From contig JAXHOJ010000032.1 in the NCBI GenBank assembly GCA_034519525.1, forward strand, positions 35,648 to 99,647: a DNA stretch of 64,000 nucleotides, read 5' to 3'. The translations under genes and the position numbers were made by a program. Shown here piece after piece: positions 54,694 to 63,861 of this stretch. The notes beneath the pieces are model-generated. The model searched no databases. It had not been told where the DNA came from and saw nothing but the letters and a program-made list of their open reading frames with translations. This DNA is from Gemmobacter sp034519525. GTDB lineage: Bacteria > Pseudomonadota > Alphaproteobacteria > Rhodobacterales > Rhodobacteraceae. How positions within the stretch are numbered: position 1 is the first letter of the stretch; each line of letters starts with the position of its first letter.

Positions 54694-55641
54694 TTATTTG
54701 CAATCGGCCTTGGTGATGAAGCGCGAGCCGGTGTTGTGATCCCACGGGTAGGTGTGGTTTTCGTTCATCGCGACCATGTATTTCACGGCCCAATAGCCGA
54801 TATCCCACTGCCGCTGCGCCTTCAGCGCGGTGATGGTGCCATCACAGACGAAATCCACCGCTTCGGGCAGATCGTCCATGCCGACCACGGCCACAGTGCC
54901 CGCCTTGCCCGCATTCTTGACCGCCCGCGCCGCACCGATGGGGTTGGACGCGTTCGAGCCGAAGAAGCCCTTGATGTCGGGATGCGCCTGCAGTGCGTTT
55001 TCGGTCAGGGTTACGGCTTCTTCGAGGATATCGTTATCGGGCTGTTCGAAGACGATCTTCATCCCGGGGTAATCTTTCAGCGCATCCTTGAAGCCCTTGA
55101 TGCGTTCGACATGGTCGGTCGCGGTCAGGCTGCCGGCCAGAACGCCCACCTCGCCGCTGCCGCCCAGATGATCGGCCAGATATTTGCCCAGATCGAACCC
55201 GTCCTGATAGCTGTTGCGCTGGCCGACGAAGGGATATTCTTCGGAACAGAAGGAGTTGAAGGTGAAGACGTTCAGCCCGGCCTCTTTCGCCTCTTTCAGC
55301 AGCTGCACATTGGTGGCCTGATCCAGACAGGCCACGGCAAGCCCGTCAGGCTGGCGGCCGATATTCGCCTCGATCCGCTGGTTCTGATCGGCAACATCGG
55401 CCTGCGGCGGCTGATCCCAGATCATGTTGACCTTGACGCCACGCTGCGCCAGTTCGGCCACCGCGAAGGCGCCGCCTTCGGCCACCACATCATACCAGGG
55501 GTGAATGACCTTCGGGATGAACACGAAGGTCAGCTCTTTTTCGATCGGGGTGATCAGATCGGCCTGGCTTTGCGCCAGTGCCGGGCCGCCAAAGCCGATG
55601 GCCAGCGCAAGCGCGCTTAGCCCTGTTGCCAGGTTCTTCAT
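54694..55641 (-). CDS. Sugar ABC transporter substrate-binding protein, RbsB type
   Basis: 315 residues with a Sec signal peptide (cleavage near ALAQS). The mature domain has FIPKVIHPWYDVVAEGG and a QPPQADVADQNQRIEANI ligand-region; the C-terminus ends GSRFITKADCK. Second gene of the operon, after the PfkB kinase, and preceded by GGAGGAGA. The ligand should be the compound phosphorylated by the neighbouring kinase. Confidence 0.9.
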   Translation of the reverse strand: MKNLATGLSALALAIGFGGPALAQSQADLITPIEKELTFVFIPKVIHPWYDVVAEGGAFAVAELAQRGVKVNMIWDQPPQADVADQNQRIEANIGRQPDGLAVACLDQATNVQLLKEAKEAGLNVFTFNSFCSEEYPFVGQRNSYQDGFDLGKYLADHLGGSGEVGVLAGSLTATDHVERIKGFKDALKDYPGMKIVFEQPDNDILEEAVTLTENALQAHPDIKGFFGSNASNPIGAARAVKNAGKAGTVAVVGMDDLPEAVDFVCDGTITALKAQRQWDIGYWAVKYMVAMNENHTYPWDHNTGSRFITKADCK

Positions 55642-55687
55642 GGGTTCTCCTCCTCTGATGATCTGTCTTGTCGTGCCGCTGGCCGCG

Positions 55688-56635
55688 TCAGGCAGCCTTG
55701 ACGGTGCAGTTTTTCATGAATGTCAGCGTATCGGGCAGTGAGGTGATACCCGCCTGACTGCCCAGCCCGGTGGCGTTCAGCGCCGAACAGGCCTGCGCCA
55801 GACGCACGCAATCCTGCGGGGTCATGCCGCGCAGCAGGCCGGTGGCAAAGCCTGCGTTGAAGACATCGCCGCAGCCGCAGGTGCAGACCACGTCGATGGC
55901 AAAGGCGGGAATGGTGAAGCACAGCCCCTGCCGGTCGCGGTAATAGGCGCCCTCGGCCCCGAGGGTGAAGACGCAGGCGCCTGCCCCCAGATCGAGAAAG
56001 ACCTGCGCCATGGCATCCAGATCCGTCAGCCCGGTCAGGGCGTGGGCCTCTTCGACCGAGGGGATGAAGTAATCCGTCCAGGGCAGCACGGCGGCGACAT
56101 CGGCCATGTCTTCGCGCGCCCCGGCAAAGACATCGACGGTGGTGATACAGCCACGCGCCTTGGCATGGCGCATCAGCGCGGCATTGGGGGCGCCATCCAT
56201 CGCATCCATCAGCCCGACGCCCCCCAGATGGAAGATGCGCGCATCGGTCACCCTGTCGAAATCCGCGGGGGGCACGGTGAAATGGCCGGTGGCGCCCTTG
56301 ACATGCAGCGCCGGGCGTGAGCCATCGGCCCGCGTCAGCACGATCGAGCTGGAGCTGGGCACGCCCGCCATGCGCTGCAGGCCCGAGGTGTCGATGCCGA
56401 ATTCGGCCAGCCGGGCCACTGCCCAGTCGCCGGTCATATCCTGCCCGTAACCGCCGATGGCCAGCGTTTTCAGCCCCAGTTTCGCGGCGGCAATGGCGGC
56501 AGTGCCTGCGGCACCCGAGACGGCCAGGGTGATTTCGCGGATGAAATTCGTGCCACCCCCCGGCGGCACATCGGCAACAGGCCAGCCCAGACAATCGAAT
56601 GTATAGAAGCCAGCTGCCGCATAATCGTAGCGCAT
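55688..56635 (-). CDS. PfkB-family carbohydrate kinase with CTCGCGD motif (kinase 1)
   Basis: 315 residues. Ribokinase fold: N-terminal AAGFYTFDCLGWPV, VSGAAGTAAIAAAKLG in the usual GGxxxN site (Asn replaced), HLGGVGLMDAMD and the C-terminal anion-hole/catalytic motif. The last reads CTCGCGD (C251, C253, C255, D257) in place of the usual DTxGAGD; the catalytic Asp is kept. A second kinase of the same type is at 61830. First gene of the minus-strand operon. Substrate unknown, probably a sugar or polyol. Confidence 0.88.
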   Translation of the reverse strand: MRYDYAAAGFYTFDCLGWPVADVPPGGGTNFIREITLAVSGAAGTAAIAAAKLGLKTLAIGGYGQDMTGDWAVARLAEFGIDTSGLQRMAGVPSSSSIVLTRADGSRPALHVKGATGHFTVPPADFDRVTDARIFHLGGVGLMDAMDGAPNAALMRHAKARGCITTVDVFAGAREDMADVAAVLPWTDYFIPSVEEAHALTGLTDLDAMAQVFLDLGAGACVFTLGAEGAYYRDRQGLCFTIPAFAIDVVCTCGCGDVFNAGFATGLLRGMTPQDCVRLAQACSALNATGLGSQAGITSLPDTLTFMKNCTVKAA

Positions 56636-56684
56636 ATGTTGCCTCCCCGCTCCATTTGCTCGGCCAGAATTCTGTACAAATATG

Positions 56685-56806
56685 ATTCCGTCAAGCGGAA
56701 TGTTTTGGCGTGGCCGCGTTAAATCCAAAAATTCCACGGAAAATACAGGATTCCTGCGCTGTGCTGGGGCGCATCTTGTGATCATAATTAAATTCTTGCA
56801 TCACAA
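56685..56806. promoter_or_regulatory. Divergent control region of the polyol/sugar island
   Basis: Inverted repeats ATTCCG-N5-CGGAAT (56685-56701) and TTGTGAT-N17-ATCACAA (56776-56806) in an AT-rich gap between the kinase 1 operon and the zinc alcohol dehydrogenase. Likely operators for the two SorC regulators. Confidence 0.55.
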
Positions 56807-56855
56807 TGTTCGATCAAGTTACAAATTTCTGGATACTTTGTTCATGGAGGAAAAC

Positions 56856-57887
56856 GTGAAAGCAGCGATTCTGTCGGCTCCGAACGAGCTGTCGGTCAGC
56901 GGGGTTGCTGATCCGGTGGCGGGCCCGGGCGATGTGATCCTCCGGGTGCGGGCGGCCACGATCTGCGGCACCGATATCCGCATCCTGCGCGGGCGGAAGA
57001 CGGCGGGTGTGCGCTATCCTTCGATCATCGGGCATGAGTTTTCCGGCGATGTGGTGGAAGGCGGCGGGCATTTCACGCCGGGGCAGCGGGTGGCCGTCTG
57101 TCCGGCGATCCCTTGCGGGCATTGCCCGCAGTGCCAGCGCGGCCGCGAGAACCTATGCCCCGATCTGCAGGCCATCGGCTATGAGGTGGATGGCGCCTTT
57201 GCCGAACTGATCCGCATCCCGGCCCGCGCGCTGGATCTGGGCAATGCCCATGCGCTGCCCGACCGGGTGACGCATGAAGAGGCCGCGCTGATCGAACCGC
57301 TGGCCTGCGTGCTGAACGGGCAGAACAAGGTGGGGCTGGCGGCGGGCGAAACGGTGGTCATCCTGGGATCTGGCCCCATCGGGACGCTGCACATAAAGCT
57401 GGCCCGGCTGCGCGGCGCGGGCCGGGTGATCGTCAGCGAACCCAATGCCGCGCGCCGGAACTTGGCGCTGGCGGCGGGGGCCGATGTGGCGCTGGACCCC
57501 ACGGCCTGCGATCTGCGCGCCGCTGTTCTGGCGGAAACCCGGGGGCTGGGCGCCGATGTGGTGATCTGCGCCATCGGGATTCCGGCGCTGGCGGCGCAGG
57601 CGGTGGGGCTGGCGGGCAAGGGCGGTCGGATCAGCCTGTTTGCCGGTTTCACCAAGGGCGAGCTGGGCCAGCTGGACATCAACGCCATTCATTACGAGGA
57701 ATTGCGGCTGGTCGGGGCCTTTGGTCTGGCGCGGCGTGATTATGCGGATGCGCTGAATATGATCGCGGATGGCAGGATCGAGGTTGCATCCATGGTCACG
57801 CATCGCTTTGATCTGGCGCAGGCGGCTGCGGCATTTCGCATGGCCGAAGGGGGCGAGGCGATGAAGGTGGCAATTCTGGATGCCTGA
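56856..57887 (+). CDS. Zinc-dependent medium-chain alcohol/polyol dehydrogenase
   Basis: 343 residues from GTG, chosen because GGAGG stands 5 bases before it; an in-frame ATG four codons upstream overlaps that site. Catalytic zinc ligands are in CGTD and GHEFSG, and the structural zinc cysteines in CGHCPQCQRGRENLC. The NAD site is LGSGPIG. Sorbitol/threonine dehydrogenase-like. Its stop overlaps the GlpD-like gene by 8 bases. Confidence 0.9.
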   Translation: MKAAILSAPNELSVSGVADPVAGPGDVILRVRAATICGTDIRILRGRKTAGVRYPSIIGHEFSGDVVEGGGHFTPGQRVAVCPAIPCGHCPQCQRGRENLCPDLQAIGYEVDGAFAELIRIPARALDLGNAHALPDRVTHEEAALIEPLACVLNGQNKVGLAAGETVVILGSGPIGTLHIKLARLRGAGRVIVSEPNAARRNLALAAGADVALDPTACDLRAAVLAETRGLGADVVICAIGIPALAAQAVGLAGKGGRISLFAGFTKGELGQLDINAIHYEELRLVGAFGLARRDYADALNMIADGRIEVASMVTHRFDLAQAAAAFRMAEGGEAMKVAILDA

Positions 57888-59478
57888 GATCGAAGATTTT
57901 GAGGTGATCATCCTGGGGGGTGGCATCAATGGTTGCGGCACTTACCGTGATCTTTGCGCGCAGGGGGTGCGCTGCCTGCTGATCGAGCGGGAGGATTTCT
58001 GCGCAGGCGCCTCTGCCGCGTCGTCGCGGCTGATGCATGGCGGGTTGAAATATCTGGAAACCGGCGAATTCGGGCTGGTGCGGGAATCGCTGACCGAACG
58101 CAACATGCTGCTGACCACCGCCGCGCATCTGGTGCAGCCGCTGCCCTGCGTGGTGCCGGTGCGGTCTGTCATGGGCGGGATCGTCAGTTCGGCGCTGCGG
58201 TTTCTGGGGGTGAAGGCGCGGCTGGCGGACCGGGGCTTCGTGATTACCGCGCTGGGGCTGACGGTATATGATGTGTTCGGGCGTAATCTGCGGCGGATGC
58301 CGGTGCATCGGATGATCGGCCGGCGGCGCCTGCGCAGGGAAATGCCGCAGCTGGCGCCGGGCATCACCGGCGCGGGGCTGTATTACGAAGGCCATATCAC
58401 CCATGCCGAACGTCTGGGTCTTGAACTGGTGCTGGATGCCGAGGCGCTGAACCCCGAAAGCCGGGCGGTGACGCAGGCCCGGCTTCTGGGCATGGAGGAT
58501 GGTGTTCTGCGCTATGCCACGCCGCAGGGCGAGGCGCGGGCGCGGGGGCGGGTGATCGTCAATGCGGGCGGGGCCTGGATTGATGCGGTGAATGGCCAGA
58601 TCGGCCTGAGCTCGCATCTGATGGGCGGCAGCCGGGGCGCGCATCTGGTGGTGGACAGCCCCGCGCTTCTGGCGGCCCTGGGCGGGCGGATGGTCTATTT
58701 CGGCACGGCGGATGGCCGGGTCAATCTGGTCTATCCCTTTGCGGGCCGCGTGCTGGTGGGATCGACCGATATCCCGCAGCCCGACCCCGATCTGGCCGAA
58801 TGCACCGAGGCCGAGGCGGAGTATCTGCGCCGCGCCGTGCTGGAGATCTTTCCCGATCTGCCGATCACGCCCGGCCAGATCGTGCAGCGGTTCAGCGGTG
58901 TGCGGCCCCTGCCACGGGCGGAGGGGGCGGATATCGGCATGGTCACGCGGGATCATTCGATTGCCGAACTGCGCCATCCGCAGGGCGATCTGCCGGTGCT
59001 GTGCCTGATCGGTGGCAAATGGACGACGTTCCGCCGGTTTTCGGAACAGGCGGCGGATGCGGTGCTGGGCCATCTGGGCAGGCCGCGCCGGGTTTCGACC
59101 GCCGGAATGGCGATTGGCGGCGGGCGCGACATGCCGGTGGATGCCGCAGGCCGGGCGCGGCTGGTGGCCGAGCTGCAGCAGCGGGCGCCGATCAGCGCTG
59201 CCCGCGCCGAAAGCCTGCTGGGCCGCTATGGCACCGGCGCGCGGGGCTATCTGGCCGGGCTGTCGGGGGCAGAGACACCGCTGCCGGGCTGCGCGGATTA
59301 CACGGTCGAGGAAATCCGCCACATCTGCCGCCATGAGCGGGTGCAGGGGCTGGAGGATGTGCTGCGCCGCCGCACGCTGCTGGCGCTGACCGGGCAGGAT
59401 AACCTGCAGGTGCGGCAGGCGGTGGCGGCGATTCTGGCGGAAACGCAGAGGGGGAGGGCCGATGGCGCGGCACAGTGA
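57880..59478 (+). CDS. FAD-dependent glycerol-3-phosphate dehydrogenase family (GlpD/EryB-like)
   Basis: 532 residues. The FAD motif ILGGGINGCGTYRDL is at residue 10, followed by EREDFCAGASAASSRLMHGG (quoted as SAASSRLMHGG), LVYPF and GGKWTTFRRFSE. In erythritol catabolism a homologue (EryB) oxidises a polyol phosphate. With two kinases, an alcohol dehydrogenase and SorC regulators nearby, a polyol-phosphate substrate other than glycerol-3-phosphate is plausible (inference). Confidence 0.87.
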   Translation: MPEIEDFEVIILGGGINGCGTYRDLCAQGVRCLLIEREDFCAGASAASSRLMHGGLKYLETGEFGLVRESLTERNMLLTTAAHLVQPLPCVVPVRSVMGGIVSSALRFLGVKARLADRGFVITALGLTVYDVFGRNLRRMPVHRMIGRRRLRREMPQLAPGITGAGLYYEGHITHAERLGLELVLDAEALNPESRAVTQARLLGMEDGVLRYATPQGEARARGRVIVNAGGAWIDAVNGQIGLSSHLMGGSRGAHLVVDSPALLAALGGRMVYFGTADGRVNLVYPFAGRVLVGSTDIPQPDPDLAECTEAEAEYLRRAVLEIFPDLPITPGQIVQRFSGVRPLPRAEGADIGMVTRDHSIAELRHPQGDLPVLCLIGGKWTTFRRFSEQAADAVLGHLGRPRRVSTAGMAIGGGRDMPVDAAGRARLVAELQQRAPISAARAESLLGRYGTGARGYLAGLSGAETPLPGCADYTVEEIRHICRHERVQGLEDVLRRRTLLALTGQDNLQVRQAVAAILAETQRGRADGAAQ

Positions 59479-60442
59479 AAAGGTTGCCCCAAGTGCCATG
59501 GCGCCGCTGCCGCGCCAGTCGCCGCGCATCCGGCGGCGGGTGGCCTGGATGTATTATGCCGAGGAAATGACGCAGGGCGCCATTGCCGAACGGCTGGGGA
59601 TTGGCCGGGTGACGGTGACCCGCCTGCTGGCCGAGGCGCGGGCGCTGCATGAGGTGAGCATTTCGCTGCGCGGTGGCATTGCCGATCTGCCACGGCTGGA
59701 GCTGGCGCTGGAAAAGCGGTTCGGCCTGTCAGAGGCGATCGTGGCGCCGTTTTCGGCGGCAGAGCTGGATCCGGCCAGCGCCATTGCGGCGGCCACCGGG
59801 CGCTTTCTGTCGGAATTCCTGCAGCCCGGCATGTCGGTCGGCGTGGGCTGGGGGCGGACGCTGTCGCGGGCGCTGGATTATGTCGATGGCGGGCAGGTGG
59901 ATCGCATCGTTTCGCTGCTGGGGGGCACGCCGGAAGGCCAGGATGAAAGCCCTGCGCATTTTGCCTGGCAGATGGCGAGCCTGTTTCGCGCCCGCTGTCA
60001 TCTGGTGGCGGCGCCGGCCATTGTCGACAGTGCTGAAACGCGGCAGGTGCTGATCCGGCATTGCGGGCTGGGGCAGAGCTTTGCGCTGGCGGCGAAGCTG
60101 GATGCGGTGATCGTTTCGGTGGGCGGCCTGTCGCCCGGTCTGTTCCCCGGGGATGGCCGCCGCCCGGCGGCTGCGGTGCTGGATGAACTGGCCAGCGCCG
60201 GGGCGGTGGGCAATCTGCTGTTCAACTGGTTCGATGCGCAGGGCGCGCTGATCGACCATCCGGTGAACCGCGCGGTGATGAGCCCGGCGCCCGCCGATCT
60301 GCAACGGGCGCGGCACCGGGTTCTGGCCTCGGGCGGGCCGGACAAGCGGCTGGCGCTGCGCGCGGCCATGACGCTGTTGCGCCCCACAGTGGTGATTACA
60401 GACGAGCTGACAGCGGCGGCGCTGCTGGCCGAGGCCTCCTGA
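59462..60442 (+). CDS. SorC-type sugar-binding transcriptional regulator (second)
   Basis: 326 residues, EryD/SorC-like. Helix-turn-helix AWMYYAEEMTQGAIAERLGIG (quoted as TQGAIAERLGIG) and VTVTRLLAEAR, then the effector domain with VGVGWGRTLSRALDYV and SLLGGTPEG. Overlaps the GlpD-like gene by 17 bases, so it is co-expressed with it. Its layout closely follows the first SorC protein at 51094. Confidence 0.88.
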   Translation: MARHSEKVAPSAMAPLPRQSPRIRRRVAWMYYAEEMTQGAIAERLGIGRVTVTRLLAEARALHEVSISLRGGIADLPRLELALEKRFGLSEAIVAPFSAAELDPASAIAAATGRFLSEFLQPGMSVGVGWGRTLSRALDYVDGGQVDRIVSLLGGTPEGQDESPAHFAWQMASLFRARCHLVAAPAIVDSAETRQVLIRHCGLGQSFALAAKLDAVIVSVGGLSPGLFPGDGRRPAAAVLDELASAGAVGNLLFNWFDAQGALIDHPVNRAVMSPAPADLQRARHRVLASGGPDKRLALRAAMTLLRPTVVITDELTAAALLAEAS

Positions 60443-60454
60443 GCAAGGCGGGCG

Positions 60455-61060
60455 TCAGGCGGGGGGCGCCAGTTCCTGTTTCAGCCTTTGGCGGAACACA
60501 TCGGGCATCACCCAGTTCGGCTTGTGCCCCAGCATCAGCTGCAGAAAGCCTGCAGCAAAGGCCGGATCGCGCCCGGCATTTTCGCGGAAGGACCACCAGT
60601 GCCGCAGATCACCGAAATCGGCGCTGAGGGCGGGGTGATCGTGAAATTCCTGATCCGATGCGGCGGTGAACACCGTCAGGCAGAACAGCGTGCAGGCATG
60701 GCCTTCGGGCCAGAAGGCCGCCGGGCTTTCGGCCGCCACCCGATCCGGGGCAGACAGGGCGCGCAGCGGCATCACGGCGATCAGTTCGCGCAGCATCAGG
60801 GCGGCGGCAAATTCGAAAAAGTCGCGGCGATCCTGCTTGTCTGCCGGTTTCTGCCGGTCGATGGCGCGCAGCCAAGCCACAAAAGCCTCGGTCAGCTTGG
60901 TCTGATCCACGGCGAAACGGCAGCCTGTCTCGCGGCCGGTCGCCTCGACGCAGGCGGTAAAGGCGGCACGGAACCAGCGCAGGCGGCGCACGGCGATGCG
61001 CAACGGCTCGTTCGTGGGGGGCAGCGGGCCAAATCGCAGGTCGGGGCGCAGATCAGACAT
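60455..61060 (-). CDS. Conserved-looking hypothetical protein (201 aa)
   Basis: I do not recognise this protein. It is soluble, helical in character and rich in Trp and Phe (VAWLRAIDRQ, LRHWWSFRENAGRD, GHKPNWVMP). No signal peptide or known motif is visible. Its start overlaps the stop of the preceding gene by 8 bases, so both belong to the kinase 2 transcript. Codon use is as in its neighbours. Confidence 0.72.
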   Translation of the reverse strand: MSDLRPDLRFGPLPPTNEPLRIAVRRLRWFRAAFTACVEATGRETGCRFAVDQTKLTEAFVAWLRAIDRQKPADKQDRRDFFEFAAALMLRELIAVMPLRALSAPDRVAAESPAAFWPEGHACTLFCLTVFTAASDQEFHDHPALSADFGDLRHWWSFRENAGRDPAFAAGFLQLMLGHKPNWVMPDVFRQRLKQELAPPA

Positions 61061-61749
61061 GAGAGGCAAATTCCGCAAACAGCGCGGCCAGCCGCCTGGC
61101 ATCGCGCGCGGCGCAGGCGGCGGTGACATCGGGGGCCAGAACCATGGCCAGATCGGCGGCGGAATCCAGCGCGGCCTCGTCTTCATCCTCGGGCCGTTCG
61201 GATTGCAGCCAGAGCAGCACGGTAAACAGCGTCACCGGCGCCAGCGTGGCGGGAGGCAGGCGGGCGGCATCGGCGGCGCCAATGTCGCGCAACACCTTCT
61301 GGTCGATCATCGCCAGCGCCAGATCGGCGGCATTGGCTTCGGGCGCGCGGTCGGCGGCGGGTTTGGCTTGCTGATAGGCCAGCCGCGCGGCGGTTTCGCT
61401 GACGAAAACCTGCCCCGCATCCAGCCGGATCAGCGCGGCCCGCAGTGCTGCATAACAGGCGGCGGCAAAGGCGGCATCTGCCCCCTGCTGCCGGGTGATC
61501 GCCCGCAGAGAGGGGGCATGGGCCTCTTCGCCCACCAGCACCTTCTTGGCGAGCGACGAGGCCACCTCATCGACGCTTTTCACCAGCGCGCCGCCCCCGC
61601 GCAGCAGGGCGCCCGCCAGACCGGCGGCCGGGCCGGGCAGGGCGGAAACCGGCAGGGTTTCGGCCAGCGTTTCGCCGCCCCGCCGCAGTACGACATGACG
61701 CGAAGCCCCGCCCAACGCATCACGCAGCGGGGGATCAGTCGGGGCGCAT
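61053..61749 (-). CDS. Hypothetical protein in kinase 2 operon (about 220-230 aa)
   Basis: No family recognised. The open frame from 61715 begins at TTG. One extra base near 61736 (CCC/G, Pro) would extend it to an ATG at 61749 (MRPTDPPLRDALGG). The protein is Ala-rich and mostly helical, with DAAFAAACYAALRAALIRLD and an acidic stretch SERPEDEDEAAL. It is coupled to the next gene and lies just past kinase 2. Confidence 0.6.
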
Positions 61750-61829
61750 GAGGGTGGTGGGTTGAGTCAACGGGCAGGCTCCGGTCTTCGGCTGAATGAT
61801 GAGCCATCCGGGGCGCGTGGGGAGGAGGG

Positions 61830-62793
61830 TCAGAAGCGCTGCCGCGGCGCGGCGTGGCCCGGATGAAATCCAGCGTGGTCGGATAATCCTTCACCCCGGC
61901 CTGGCTGCCCAGCCCGGTGGCATTCTGCGCCGAGGCGGCCTGGCCCAGTTCCACCGCCTGCTGCGGCGAAAGGCCTTTCAGCAGGCCAGTGGCAAAGCCG
62001 CCGTTGAAGCAATCGCCGCAGCCGCAGGTGCATTTCACATCCACCTGAAAGGCGGGGGTGTGAAAGGTGGTGCCATCGGCGCTGTGGTAATAGGCGCCAT
62101 CGGCCCCCAGCGTCAGCACCACGCAGCCCGCGCCCTGATCCAGCAGGAACCATGCCAGATCGCGGTTTTCCGTCAGCCCCGACAGCGCGCGGGCCTCTTC
62201 CTCTGACGGCAGGAAGTAATCGGTATGCGGCAGCAGCGCCGCGACCTTGGGCAGATCGGCGGCGGTGGAGGCAAAGACATCCAGCGTGGTGATGACGCCG
62301 CGCCGCCGGGCCTCGGCCATCACTTCGGCGGTGCGGCCGGCATCATCCATCCGGTTCATCCGGCCCCACACCGCCGACGAGCCAGGATGCGGGTATCCAG
62401 CAGCCGGTCGATCTGGCTGTCATCGACAAAGAAGCCATCCGTTGCGCCGCGCTTGTGCAGGGCCGGGCGGGCACCATCGGGCCGGGTGGTGACGATGGAG
62501 GAGGAGGTGGAAAAGCCGTCGCAGCGCTGCATCAGCGCGGTGTCGATGCCGAACCGGCCCAGCTTCATCAGCACCCAGTCGCCCATGTCATCCTGGCCCA
62601 CCCCGCCCACGGCCTGCACCCGCAGCCCGTGCTTGGCCGCGACGATGGCCGCCGAACCGGCAGCCCCCGAAACGGCAAGGGTGAAATCCTCGACGAAATA
62701 GGTGCCCCCGCCCGGCGGGATCTGGGTCACAGGGCGGCACAGCGCGTCGAAGGTGTAAAACCCCATACAGGAGAAATCGAACTGCGTGGTCAT
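61830..62793 (-). pseudogene. PfkB-family carbohydrate kinase with CTCGCGD motif (kinase 2, frameshifted)
   Basis: Close relative of kinase 1: CMGFYTFDALCRPV, VSGAAGSAAIVAAKHG and VKCTCGCGDCFNGGF. The frame changes near 62365-62390 and again near 61840-61850. Removing four extra bases (for example GCT/C, ACG/C, GCC/G) gives 319 residues. The start overlaps the ATPase stop by 4 bases. As with the rha genes, the breaks look like doubled alleles rather than decay. Confidence 0.8.
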
Positions 62794-63858
62794 GCGCCCT
62801 CCCGGATGCGGTCCCCGGCTTCGTTGAAGAAATAAAGATGCGCCGGATCGAAGCCGATGCCGATCGGCACGTCGATATCTGCGCGGAAATCGCGGGCGGC
62901 CTTGATTTCCACCTGTTTGGCCCCGGCCTGCACGGTCAGATAGGTCATGTCGCCGGTGGGTTCCACGCCATAGACGGTGCCCTGCACATTGTCGCCACCC
63001 ACCCGGCAATCTTCGGGGCGCACGCCCAGCGTGATCTTGCCGCGCAGATGGCGGGGGCAGGGGGCGGTGATGCCCGGCGCGGTGAAGCGGCCGTTCTGCG
63101 CCGTGCCGTCGATCAGGTTCATCGCCAGGCGCCGCCGATGAAGTCGGCCCACAACAGGTATTGGCCGGATCGGTTGTAGATCTCGCTCGGGGTGTGCCGA
63201 CCTGCTGGATCTTCGGCCTTGCTCCTTCACCACCATCCGGTCCGCCAGCGTCACTCGCCTCGATCTGGTCGTGGGTGACATAAATCGTGGTCACGCGGCA
63301 GTTCACTGGTGCTGCTATGCTTGATCTGGGCCCGCATCGCTGGCGCGTAGCTTGGCATCCAGGTTGGACAAGGGCTCGTCCATCAGGAACACCTTGGGCT
63401 GGCGCACGATGGCGCGGGCCGGTGCCACGCGCTGCCGCTGGCCGCCCGCCAGTTCTTGGGTCGGCGTTGCGGTCGAGGAATTACTCCAGCTCCACCTTGT
63501 CGGCGGCCTTCCGGATGCAGGTGGTCATCTTCCGCTGCCGGAACGCCCGCGCATCCGCAGCGGAAAGCTGATGTTCTCGTACATGGTCATGTTGGGGTAC
63601 AGGGCATAAGCCTCAAACACCATGGCCACGTCGCGGTCGTTGGGTTCGATCTTGTTCGCCACTTCGTCGCCGGTCCAGATGTCGCCCTCGGTCGGGGTCC
63701 TCGAGACCGGCGATCATGCGCATCGTGGTGGTCTTGCCGCAGCCGGAAGGCCCCAGCAGCACCAGAAACTCCTCGTCCTGGATATCCAGCGACATGTGCT
63801 GCACGCCGGTGAAGGCCCCATAGCGTTTGACGATGTTCTGCAGATGGATCGAAGCCAT
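62790..63858 (-). pseudogene. Sugar ABC transporter ATPase, MalK/SmoK/UgpC type (many frameshifts)
   Basis: N-terminus intact with Walker A LGPSGCGKTT; then IAGLEDP with CCC/G, and in later frames TIYVTHDQIEA (switch region) and the C-terminal MalK-like domain (ITLGVRPEDC, LYFFNEAGD). The signature and Walker B (AGGQRQRV, VFLMDEPLSNLDAKL) can be read across frames at 63350-63480. The 63.1-63.7 kb part also seems to carry substitutions. It starts 3 bases after the permease stop. Confidence 0.8.
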
Positions 63859-63861
63859 GGC

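Noticed and set aside
53224..55620. 798-codon open frame on the plus strand
   Set aside because: Antisense to the RbsA- and RbsB-type genes, which carry all catalytic motifs. No family features in the shadow protein.
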